64,000 nt of DNA from a delta proteobacterium NaphS2. Its GTDB lineage: Bacteria > Desulfobacterota > DSM-4660 > Desulfatiglandales > Desulfatiglandaceae. Positions 41,738 through 49,253 of the stretch are shown here, one piece after another. Each line of letters starts with the position of its first letter. Positions within the stretch are counted from its first letter, which is position 1. Made by a program: the position numbers and the translations under genes. The stretch lies in NCBI GenBank assembly GCA_000179315.1, contig ADZZ01000176.1, positions 1 to 64,000 of the forward strand, given 5' to 3'. A model generated the notes under the pieces. The model had not been told where the DNA came from. It did no database searches and saw nothing but the letters and a program-made list of their open reading frames with translations.

Positions 41738-42493
41738 ATGAAAACGATCATTTTAAGCGCCGGGCAGGGGAAACGGCTGTTGCCGCTGACGGCTGAAACT
41801 CCGAAATGTCTCTTGCCGATTCAAAAAAAGACATTGATTGAATGGCAGATCGATGCACTACACCAATGCGGGGTCGATAAGATCATTGTCGTAACGGGGT
41901 ATCATGGGGAAAAGGTCAAGGCGGTCCTTCAGCGGTCCTATGGGTCCGGACGAATAAAAACCTGCTATAATCGGGCATATGCCACAACGGATAACCTGGT
42001 GAGCTGTTGGGCCGCACGCCATGAAATGGACGAGGATTTTATCCTCTTAAATGGTGACACCCTCTTTGAGACCGACATACCGAAACGTCTTTTTGCATCG
42101 CCCGATCGTCCGGTAACGGTTGTCGTGGATCATAAAGACCTGTATGACGCCGATGACATGAAAGTGGAAATGGAGGGTCGACGACTTGTCAAAATCGGGA
42201 AAGATATTCCTCATGACAAGGTTCAAGGAGAATCCATCGGCATGATCCTGTTTCGTGGGGAGGGCCCCATGTTATTTCGCAATGCCTTGAAAAAGGCCTT
42301 GGGCGACCCAATGGCCGGCGGGAAATGGTATCTGTCCGTGATTGATGAAATGGCCCGGGTCATGCCGGTGTGGACCTGTTCCATCACCGGGTTGCGTTGG
42401 TGCGAAGTGGATTATACCGCTGATCTCGAACAGGCGGACCGGGTCGTTTCCGACGGGTACGGCAAAAAAGGTGGGATGGGATGTGATTATTGA
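41738..42493 (+). CDS. Sugar/choline/inositol-phosphate nucleotidyltransferase (LicC/IPCT-like)
   Basis: The start is at ATG 41738; the longer in-frame reading would overlap the previous gene deeply. The 251-residue protein begins MKTIILSAGQGKRLLPLTAE and has TPKCLLPIQKKTLIEWQI, the classic GxGxR and PK-x-L nucleotidyltransferase motifs, then ILLNGDTLFE with the metal-binding Asp and the second acidic site in WCEVDYTADLEQAD. This pattern is shared by LicC phosphocholine, inositol-1-phosphate and glycerol-type cytidylyltransferases. It probably makes the CDP- or NDP-activated polar group used by the TagF-like or CDP-alcohol phosphotransferase enzyme. It overlaps the LptF-like gene by 11 nt. 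Confidence 0.82.
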   Translation: MKTIILSAGQGKRLLPLTAETPKCLLPIQKKTLIEWQIDALHQCGVDKIIVVTGYHGEKVKAVLQRSYGSGRIKTCYNRAYATTDNLVSCWAARHEMDEDFILLNGDTLFETDIPKRLFASPDRPVTVVVDHKDLYDADDMKVEMEGRRLVKIGKDIPHDKVQGESIGMILFRGEGPMLFRNALKKALGDPMAGGKWYLSVIDEMARVMPVWTCSITGLRWCEVDYTADLEQADRVVSDGYGKKGGMGCDY

Positions 42494-43559
42494 TCGTTAC
42501 ATCATGCGTGAAATATCCAAGCCCGCGATGACGATATGTACCGTGCTAATGGGTATTTTCGGGTCCTATATCGCCACCCGGTATCTGGAGGATGCGGTCC
42601 AGGGACAGTTGCCGGGTTCCACGGTCATCCTTTTGGTTCTGCTCAGAATCGCCATTTCCCTGGAGGTGTTGTTGCCGACGACCCTGTATTTATCGGTAAT
42701 GATTGCCTTTGGCCGCTTTTACATGAATGCTGAAATGACCGGCATGTCTGCCTGCGGCATAAGCATGGTTCGCGTGCTGAAACCTGTTATGCTTTTAGCC
42801 GTTACGGCCGGTATGATCGTAGCCTGTTTTTCTCTGTACATTCGCCCCTGGGCATGGAATCAGTTTTTTGAATTGAAGACCGGAGCAAAGGTGGATTTTG
42901 ATATCACGCGAATGAAAGGTGGAAATTTTTATGAAATCGAGGATGGCGAAAGGGTCCTCTTTGCAGACAAGGTTGATCACGGCAAACATCGCGCCCTGCA
43001 TGTATTTATGCAGATCAAGCGCCATGGTGAACTGGAAATCGTTTATGCGGAGAGTGCCACACAGCGTTTCCGGAATACGACCCCGGAACCTGTTCTGGTA
43101 TTTCAAAACGGTCGTTTGTACACGTTTTCCGAAACCGAAAAGACATGGAAAATTTTACAGTTCAGGAATCTGGAAATGTCCCTGACGTCCAACAATGTGG
43201 AACCGTTGAAACAAAAAGCGAAGGCATTTTCAACCGAACAACTGTGGCATTCGGATCATCCGGAAGCGCTCGCTGAATTACAGTGGCGACTGACGGCGCC
43301 GTTTTCAACCATCCTGTTGGCTCTTCTTGGCGTACCATTGAGCCGATCCTTCCCAAGGCAGGGAAAATACACCAAAGTGCCCCTCGGGATTTTAGTTTTC
43401 GCCGTGTATTACAACCTGAGCGCAATCACCAAAAAATGGGTCGGGCAGGGTGTTGTGGGCGGCGTACCGGGAATCTGGTGGATACAGATACTGTTGGCCT
43501 GCTTGCTGTTGGTGCTTCTGCGGCCGCCACGCCACGCATTTCGCAGGCACAGCCGATAA
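42483..43559 (+). CDS. LptF/LptG-family permease (LptF-like)
   Basis: A GTG start at 42483 gives VIIDRYIMREISKPAMTICTVLMGIFGSY, matching the usual LptF opening; upstream in-frame codons lie inside the nucleotidyltransferase gene and show no family features. The 358-residue product has the YjgP/YjgQ layout: N-terminal helices, a periplasmic domain (about residues 130-260, GGNFYEIEDGERVLFADKVDHGKHRALHV) and three C-terminal helices. It closes the lipid locus that an LptG-like gene opens at 25079. Together they could form a heterodimer distinct from the LPS transporter. Confidence 0.85.
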   Translation: MIIDRYIMREISKPAMTICTVLMGIFGSYIATRYLEDAVQGQLPGSTVILLVLLRIAISLEVLLPTTLYLSVMIAFGRFYMNAEMTGMSACGISMVRVLKPVMLLAVTAGMIVACFSLYIRPWAWNQFFELKTGAKVDFDITRMKGGNFYEIEDGERVLFADKVDHGKHRALHVFMQIKRHGELEIVYAESATQRFRNTTPEPVLVFQNGRLYTFSETEKTWKILQFRNLEMSLTSNNVEPLKQKAKAFSTEQLWHSDHPEALAELQWRLTAPFSTILLALLGVPLSRSFPRQGKYTKVPLGILVFAVYYNLSAITKKWVGQGVVGGVPGIWWIQILLACLLLVLLRPPRHAFRRHSR

Positions 43560-43667
43560 GGTGTAGGCGGCACAAGGGGGACTTCCGCATCAGGGACAGT
43601 CACAGCATCGAAGACCTCGGAACAAAAAGGAAATATACTTCCGGCTCACCCAAACGGGAGACAAGAT

Positions 43668-45893
43668 ATGAATTGGCAACAAGCGTGTGACCTGGCCCGC
43701 GCCAGGGGCGAAGGCGTTGTCCCGACGGTGTGCGGTATGTGCGGCCCCGGCGGGCCCGGAGGGGGGTGCGGCGTCTATGCCTTTACGAAAAACGGACGGT
43801 TCGTCCGGGTTGCGGGCATGGACGAGTCCCCCAACAATAGGGGCGCCCTTTGCGCAAAGGCGCACGCCGCTCCCCAGTGGGTCTACTCCGAAGACCGCCT
43901 GACCCATCCCCTGCGGCGCATCGGAAAGAAGGGGGCGGGCAGGTTCGAACGGATCGGATGGGATGAGGCCGTCGCCCAGGTCGCCGAAACCCTGCTCCGG
44001 CAAAAAGAGCGGTACGGCCCGGAATCCCTGGCCATCCTCTCTCCCGCCAAGCGGTCCTACAGCGATCTTCTTCAGCGCCTGGCCGTGGTCCACGGCTCTC
44101 CGAATTACGGCCACAGCGGCATTTGCGTGCTTCAGCGGGCCTTCGCCTTCATGTACACGTTCGCGGACTGGCCGGCGTCGGATTACAACAACAGCGACAT
44201 GATCATCTACTGGGGGAGCCAGCCGATTTTTTCGGCCCCCGTGGCGCCGGGGGCCCGGGCCTTTATGGCGGCCCGGCAGCGGGGGGCGCGCCTTATCGCC
44301 ATAAAGCCCTCGGTGGAGCCGGACGTGGGCCTGGCCGATACCTGGGTGCCTGTGCGGCCGGGCACGGATGCCGCGCTGGCCCTGGCCATGCTGCATGTGG
44401 TAATCGGGGCGGATCTGATCGACCACGCGTTCGTTGCGCAGTGGTGTTACGGATTCGAAGCGCTTGCGGCCCATGTCCGGCAGTACTCCCCGGCCTGGGC
44501 CGAAACCGTCACCGGCGTTCCCGCGGCGCAGATCGAACAGGTGGCAAGGGATTACGCCACCTGCCCCAAAGCCGCCATCGAAGTGGGCAACGGCCTGGAG
44601 CACGCCCCGTCGGCCTGCGACACCATCCGGGCCATTGCCATGCTCATCGCCGTCACGGGCCACCTGGACCGGCCGGGCGGTAATCTGCTGACCTTGCCGC
44701 CCGGCGCCGGCCCCAAAACCGTCGCCCTCCGGGAACGGTATACACCGGAATATGTCGGAAAACTGGTGGCACCGGAGTTTCCCATGCCCTTCCAGCCCTT
44801 CATCGAAGGGCCCACATCGGCCTATTACCGCATCCTGGAGAGCGTGCTGACACAGGATCCCTATCCTGTCAGGGGACTGATCGCACCGGGCACCCAGCCG
44901 CTGGCAAGCACCCGGGGGACGCGGAATGTCATGGCCGCCCTGGAAAAGCTTGAATTTTTCGTGACCGCGGATGTGATGCGTACCGCCGAACTGCCCTGGG
45001 CCGACATCGTCATACCGCTGGCCACCGGTTACGAAACGGACCATCCATTCCAGATGGGGCCGCGCTGGCTCATGCCGACCAACCGGGTCATCCCGCCCCT
45101 GGGTCCCTATAAGTCCATGTTCGAATTCATCCTGGACCTGGCCTGCGCCATGGGCTATGGTGACGATTTCTGGCAGGGGGACGTCACGGCGTGCATGGAT
45201 GACCAGCTTTCGCCCCTTGGCACGGACATGGAAACCTTACGGCGGCATCCCACCGGGATCACCTATCCCCCGCCCCCGCCTCCCGCATACGAAAAGTACG
45301 AACAGGTCTTTCGCCGCCCAAGCCCCCGCCTGGACAAGCGCCCCTTTCTTCCCCAGGGCCGGGTGGCCTTGTACAACACCAGCTTTGAACAGGAGGGTTT
45401 TCCGCCCATGCCCGAATGGCGGGAGCCGCCGGAAAGCCTTTCCGCCACCCCGGAAATTGCCGCAACCTTTCCCCTCATTCTTTCCGACTACCATACCTCG
45501 AAGAACTTCAGTGCGTCGTGGCAGCGGAACGTTCCGTGTTTGCGGGAGATTCAGCCCGATCCCGTGCTGCACATCCATCCCGACACGGCCGCGGCCCGGG
45601 GTATCGCCGACGGAGATTGGGTGTGGCTGACCTCCCCCCACGGCCGGCTCAAGGTCAGGGCCGAACGCTATCCCGGCATACGTCCCGATACCGTCATGCT
45701 CCTTCACGGCTGGTGGCAGGGCTGCCGTGAACTGGGCATGGCGGATTATCCCCTGCTGGACGGCGGCGCCAACGTAAACCTCCTGTACAGCGTAGACCCG
45801 GAAAAGGCCTACGATCCCATGGTGACGGCGATGTCAAGCCAGACCCTGGTAGAGGTCGAAAAAGTTGTGGAATCCCAAGGAGAAGCGTGTTGA
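43668..45893 (+). CDS. Molybdopterin (bis-PGD) oxidoreductase catalytic subunit, 4Fe-4S type
   Basis: A 741-residue DMSO reductase superfamily protein. Cysteines of an N-terminal 4Fe-4S site are in TVCGMCGPGGPGGGCGVYAF and GALCAKAHAA; the first spacing is expanded with glycines compared with the usual pattern. The probable metal-ligand Cys lies in YGHSGICVLQRAFAFMYTF (about residue 155), as in polysulfide/thiosulfate reductases and acetylene hydratase. The C-terminal cofactor domain has HIHPDTAAARGIADGDWVWL and MLLHGWWQG. No twin-arginine signal is seen, so it is likely cytoplasmic. The next gene, overlapping TGATG, is its probable Fe-S partner. Confidence 0.85.
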   Translation: MNWQQACDLARARGEGVVPTVCGMCGPGGPGGGCGVYAFTKNGRFVRVAGMDESPNNRGALCAKAHAAPQWVYSEDRLTHPLRRIGKKGAGRFERIGWDEAVAQVAETLLRQKERYGPESLAILSPAKRSYSDLLQRLAVVHGSPNYGHSGICVLQRAFAFMYTFADWPASDYNNSDMIIYWGSQPIFSAPVAPGARAFMAARQRGARLIAIKPSVEPDVGLADTWVPVRPGTDAALALAMLHVVIGADLIDHAFVAQWCYGFEALAAHVRQYSPAWAETVTGVPAAQIEQVARDYATCPKAAIEVGNGLEHAPSACDTIRAIAMLIAVTGHLDRPGGNLLTLPPGAGPKTVALRERYTPEYVGKLVAPEFPMPFQPFIEGPTSAYYRILESVLTQDPYPVRGLIAPGTQPLASTRGTRNVMAALEKLEFFVTADVMRTAELPWADIVIPLATGYETDHPFQMGPRWLMPTNRVIPPLGPYKSMFEFILDLACAMGYGDDFWQGDVTACMDDQLSPLGTDMETLRRHPTGITYPPPPPPAYEKYEQVFRRPSPRLDKRPFLPQGRVALYNTSFEQEGFPPMPEWREPPESLSATPEIAATFPLILSDYHTSKNFSASWQRNVPCLREIQPDPVLHIHPDTAAARGIADGDWVWLTSPHGRLKVRAERYPGIRPDTVMLLHGWWQGCRELGMADYPLLDGGANVNLLYSVDPEKAYDPMVTAMSSQTLVEVEKVVESQGEAC

Positions 45894-46438
45894 TGGCATA
45901 TCTGATCTCATTCGATCCTGAAAAATGCACCCAGTGCCTCGGGTGCGAAACCGCGTGCAAGCTGTGGCGGAACCTGCCTTACGGGATCCGTTACCGCCGG
46001 GTTCTCAACCTTTGGGACGGGGCCTATCCCGAGGTGAAAAGCACGGGGTTCTCCCTGGCCTGCCTGCATTGCACGACGCCTGCCTGTATGGCCGCCTGCC
46101 CGGCCGACGCCATTTTCAGGAACGCCGAAGACGGCCGGGTACTTGTGGATACGGAGCGCTGCACCGGCTGCCGGACCTGTGCCCGGGCCTGCCCCTTCGG
46201 GGTTCCCCAGTTCGGGGAGGACAAGACCATGCAAAAGTGCGATCTGTGCGCTGACCATGCCGCGGCCGGCTTCGATCCCCCCTGCGTGAGCACCTGTCCC
46301 GGACAGGCCCTGGTGTTTGAAGCGGTGACCCCGGCGGAAAAAAAGGCCAGGGAAACCATGACGGCAAGAATGCTCAAGAAATACGGGGTATTGCGGAAGG
46401 CAAAAACGCCAACGGTTAAGTCCGTAAAATCTACGTGA
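45893..46438 (+). CDS. 4Fe-4S ferredoxin-type electron-transfer subunit (DmsB/PsrB-like)
   Basis: The start is at ATG 45893 (overlaps the upstream TGA), with AAGGAG upstream. The 181-residue protein contains sixteen cluster cysteines in four groups: CTQCLGCETAC, CLHCTTPACMAACP, CTGCRTCARACPFG and CDLCADHAAAG followed by PPCVSTCP. This is the four-cluster layout of DmsB, PsrB and PhsB subunits that wire a molybdenum catalytic subunit to membrane quinone or cytosolic carriers. No membrane anchor gene follows; the next gene is a hydrolase. Confidence 0.9.
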   Translation: MAYLISFDPEKCTQCLGCETACKLWRNLPYGIRYRRVLNLWDGAYPEVKSTGFSLACLHCTTPACMAACPADAIFRNAEDGRVLVDTERCTGCRTCARACPFGVPQFGEDKTMQKCDLCADHAAAGFDPPCVSTCPGQALVFEAVTPAEKKARETMTARMLKKYGVLRKAKTPTVKSVKST

Positions 46439-46451
46439 GAGGTTTAATCAT

Positions 46452-47390
46452 ATGACGATCGTTTCCAAGCATATCACCCCTTTGTCCGGGTTCGGATCGG
46501 TCACGGGTGTTCCTCGGCTTCCCGACGGGTTCGCGGAGGCTTTCGAGAGTTTCCGGGTCGATACCGGAAAGATCAGGCTGCACGCTGTCATCGGCGGCAG
46601 CGGCGAACCGTTGCTTCTGCATTGCGGATGGCCGCAAAGCTGGTTTGCATGGCGTTACCTGATGCTGCCGCTGAGCAAGCACTTCACGGTAATTGCGGTC
46701 GATCCGCGGGGGCTCGGCATTTCCAACAAGCCCGCGGCCGGCTTCGACGTCGATACACTGGCGGACGACATGTTCAATCTCATGGACGTGCTTGGCCACG
46801 ATCGCTTTGCGATGGCGGGACATGATATCGGTGTGATGGTCGGCTACGCAATGGCCGCCGGCCGCCCCGAACGGATCAGCCGAATAGCCCTCGGGGAAGG
46901 AACCATCCCCGGTGCCTCGCCATCGCCGGCATTGATCCCTGACGACCGGCGGATGAGCGATTTTCTGTGGCACTTTAATTTCAATCGCGCGCTGGATGTG
47001 AACGAGCGGCTCGTGGAGGGCCGCGAGGACATCTATTTCAACTACCAGTTCGCCTCCAAGGCCGGATCCCCGGAGGCGGTGCCGAAATATGCCCGTGATT
47101 TCCATATCGAATTGTTGCGCCGGGTTCCCGGAACCCTGAAGGCGAGCTTCGACTATTACCGCGCCATCGATGAAACGATCCCGCAGGTCCGTCATCACAT
47201 GGAAACGAAGGTTTCCGTGCCTGTTCTTGCCTTTGCCGGCGCCTTGGCATGCGGGCCCATGGTGGAGATCGAACAGCGGAGCCTGGCGACGAATGTCGAA
47301 TCGCTGATCATTCCCGATTGTGGCCATTTCCCGGCCGAGGAAAAGCCGGAAGCTCTGCTTGCCGCACTGATCGACTTTTTCACGGCATAA
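46452..47390 (+). CDS. Alpha/beta hydrolase, epoxide hydrolase/haloacid dehalogenase-like
   Basis: A 312-residue alpha/beta hydrolase. The oxyanion region reads LLLHCGWPQSWFAWR (in place of HGxP), with AVDPRGLGIS, a nucleophile elbow AMAGHDIGVMVGYAMA with Asp as nucleophile (about residue 118) and a final catalytic His in IPDCGHFPAEEKPEAL. The Asp nucleophile after GH is typical of soluble epoxide hydrolases and fluoroacetate/haloalkane dehalogenases, not esterases. It starts 13 nt after the Fe-S subunit gene, so it is likely part of the molybdoenzyme operon. Confidence 0.82.
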   Translation: MTIVSKHITPLSGFGSVTGVPRLPDGFAEAFESFRVDTGKIRLHAVIGGSGEPLLLHCGWPQSWFAWRYLMLPLSKHFTVIAVDPRGLGISNKPAAGFDVDTLADDMFNLMDVLGHDRFAMAGHDIGVMVGYAMAAGRPERISRIALGEGTIPGASPSPALIPDDRRMSDFLWHFNFNRALDVNERLVEGREDIYFNYQFASKAGSPEAVPKYARDFHIELLRRVPGTLKASFDYYRAIDETIPQVRHHMETKVSVPVLAFAGALACGPMVEIEQRSLATNVESLIIPDCGHFPAEEKPEALLAALIDFFTA

Positions 47391-47452
47391 GCATGCTGTG
47401 AGCATCATCGGGCGCGCGGCGATGCTTCAATCAAGCAACGGGAGGTATACAA

Positions 47453-48292
47453 ATGAGCCTACATCTTTCAGCAATCGCAAAAACGACCCAATCAAGTCTC
47501 GGCGATCATTTTTCCGCCCACCGCCTGGAACGTGGCCGCCTGAGGGGATTTATCGAGCCGATAATGGGATTTGATCATTTTGTAATGAGTGGCCCGACCT
47601 TCGCACCGCATCCACATGCCGGATTTTCAGCCATCACTTACATATTCGAAGACGCACAAGGCGCAATGCGCAATCGGGATTCCCTAGGCAATAATGTGCT
47701 GATCCAACCTGGTGAAATGGTGTGGACGCAAGCCGCCAGCGGTGTCATTCATGACGAGTCCCCGGAAGTGACCGGAAAGACGGTGCATGGACTGCAGCTT
47801 TTTGTCAACCTGGCCAGCAAGAACAAACACATTGCGCCGGAAGTATTTTATCTTTCAAACGCGGATATTCCTGTTGTTGAAACGGACGCAGGCAACCGCA
47901 TTCGGGTATTAAGCGGAGCTTTGGGCGACGCCGTTTCGCCTGTCGAACAGGTCGAGCCTTTTGATTTCATGGACGTGACTTTGGTTGCGCCTTATGAGCA
48001 AACCATCCGGTCGAATTGGAACGCCATGGTGTATGTGCTTTCCGGAACGGTGCGCATGGGCGCCGATGCGCAATCGCATCAGCTTGAAAAAAATCAGGCG
48101 ATTGGCATCCACGCCGACGATGAAGGCGGTGAGATACATATGGCGCCACAAGGTGAAGCCCGCATTTTGTTCTTCGCCGGGCAGGATTCCAAGGAACCTG
48201 TTGCGGTCCATGGACCTTTCATTATGAACACACCGGCGGAGATAGAGCTCGCATTCAGCCGTTATCGTAATGGCGAGATGGGACGGCTTTGA
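47453..48292 (+). CDS. Pirin-family bicupin protein
   Basis: A 279-residue protein with the pirin N-terminal cupin: MGFDHFVMSGPTFAPHPHAGFSAITYIF supplies metal-ligand histidines, and TQAASGVIHDESPE supplies His and Glu. The second cupin half is FDFMDVTLVAPYEQ onward, ending with ILFFAGQDSKEPVAVHGPFIMNT, the usual pirin end motif. Some pirins are quercetin dioxygenases, others regulatory. It follows the hydrolase by 62 nt with a good ribosome site (GGGAGG) and may be part of the same operon. Confidence 0.9.
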   Translation: MSLHLSAIAKTTQSSLGDHFSAHRLERGRLRGFIEPIMGFDHFVMSGPTFAPHPHAGFSAITYIFEDAQGAMRNRDSLGNNVLIQPGEMVWTQAASGVIHDESPEVTGKTVHGLQLFVNLASKNKHIAPEVFYLSNADIPVVETDAGNRIRVLSGALGDAVSPVEQVEPFDFMDVTLVAPYEQTIRSNWNAMVYVLSGTVRMGADAQSHQLEKNQAIGIHADDEGGEIHMAPQGEARILFFAGQDSKEPVAVHGPFIMNTPAEIELAFSRYRNGEMGRL

Positions 48293-48314
48293 CCCAGGTG
48301 GTTTGAAACAGCGC

Positions 48315-49220
48315 TCAGCTCACGCAAATGACGATCTTGCCCGTAACATGCCCGTCCATGCTGAGGGCCTGGGCTTCTCCGGATTGCGCCAGCGGAAAGG
48401 TCTTTTCGACATGCAGGCGCAAGGCACCTTCGGAATAGAGCCGTGCACCCTCCGCAAGGGCGCGTTCCGGATGCTCCCGGGGGCTGGTGGAAAACCGCAC
48501 GCCATGCTCCGGCGCGGAGAAGTCGGAGATGGAGAGCACCCGCGAAGGATCGCCAACCATATCGATCAACTCGGGGATGATGCCCGAGCCGGCGATATCC
48601 AGGGCGGCATCCACGCCCCGGGGCGTGAGTTCTCTCACACGCTCGGCCAGGCCCGGCCCGTACGTCGTCGGGATGGCGCCGAGCCCGCGCAGATAGTCAT
48701 GTTTGGGCGTGCTTGCCGTCCCGATGACGGTGATCCCGCGATGGCGCGCGAACTGGATCACGGCGGAGCCCACCCCGCCCGCGGCGCCGCTCACCAGAAG
48801 TGTCTGGCCCGCGCTTACCCCCACCTGGTCAAGGCTGCGCAGCGCGGTTTCCGAAACCACGGCCAGGCCCCCGGCGACCTCGAACGGCATGTCGTCCGGC
48901 TTGACGGCCCAACTCGAAAGCACGGCGTACTCCGCCAGCGTATCGACACCGAGGCCGAAAACGGCCGCGCCGACGGCGACGCCGGTCACGCCCTCCCCGA
49001 CCTCGTCCACGATCCCGGAGGCTTCGAAACCCACCCCGGCGGGGAATTCGACCGGGAAGATATCACGGAGATACCCGGTCATCCGTTTCCAGTCCGCGGG
49101 GTTGACACCGGCGGCGCGAACGGCAATCCGCACCTGCCCCGCCCCGGCATGCGGTTCTTCGACATCGACCACCTTCAGGACCTCGGGGCCTCCATACTCG
49201 CTGTAGTTGATTGCTTTCAT
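48315..49220 (-). CDS. Zinc-independent NADP-dependent oxidoreductase (quinone reductase-like MDR family)
   Basis: A 301-residue medium-chain dehydrogenase/reductase beginning MKAINYSEYGGPEVLKVVDV. It has the VGFEASGIVDEVGEGVTG segment and the nucleotide-binding LLVSGAAGGVGSAVIQFAR (about residue 145). The catalytic and structural zinc-binding cysteines of alcohol dehydrogenases are absent, which points to a quinone- or enone-reducing enzyme of the QOR type. AAAGGAG precedes the ATG. It lies 33 nt downstream of the second molybdoenzyme gene on the same strand and converges with the pirin gene. Confidence 0.88.
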   Translation of the reverse strand: MKAINYSEYGGPEVLKVVDVEEPHAGAGQVRIAVRAAGVNPADWKRMTGYLRDIFPVEFPAGVGFEASGIVDEVGEGVTGVAVGAAVFGLGVDTLAEYAVLSSWAVKPDDMPFEVAGGLAVVSETALRSLDQVGVSAGQTLLVSGAAGGVGSAVIQFARHRGITVIGTASTPKHDYLRGLGAIPTTYGPGLAERVRELTPRGVDAALDIAGSGIIPELIDMVGDPSRVLSISDFSAPEHGVRFSTSPREHPERALAEGARLYSEGALRLHVEKTFPLAQSGEAQALSMDGHVTGKIVICVS

Positions 49221-49253
49221 GATGTTCTCCTTTTGGTCACAGTCTAACCAAGC

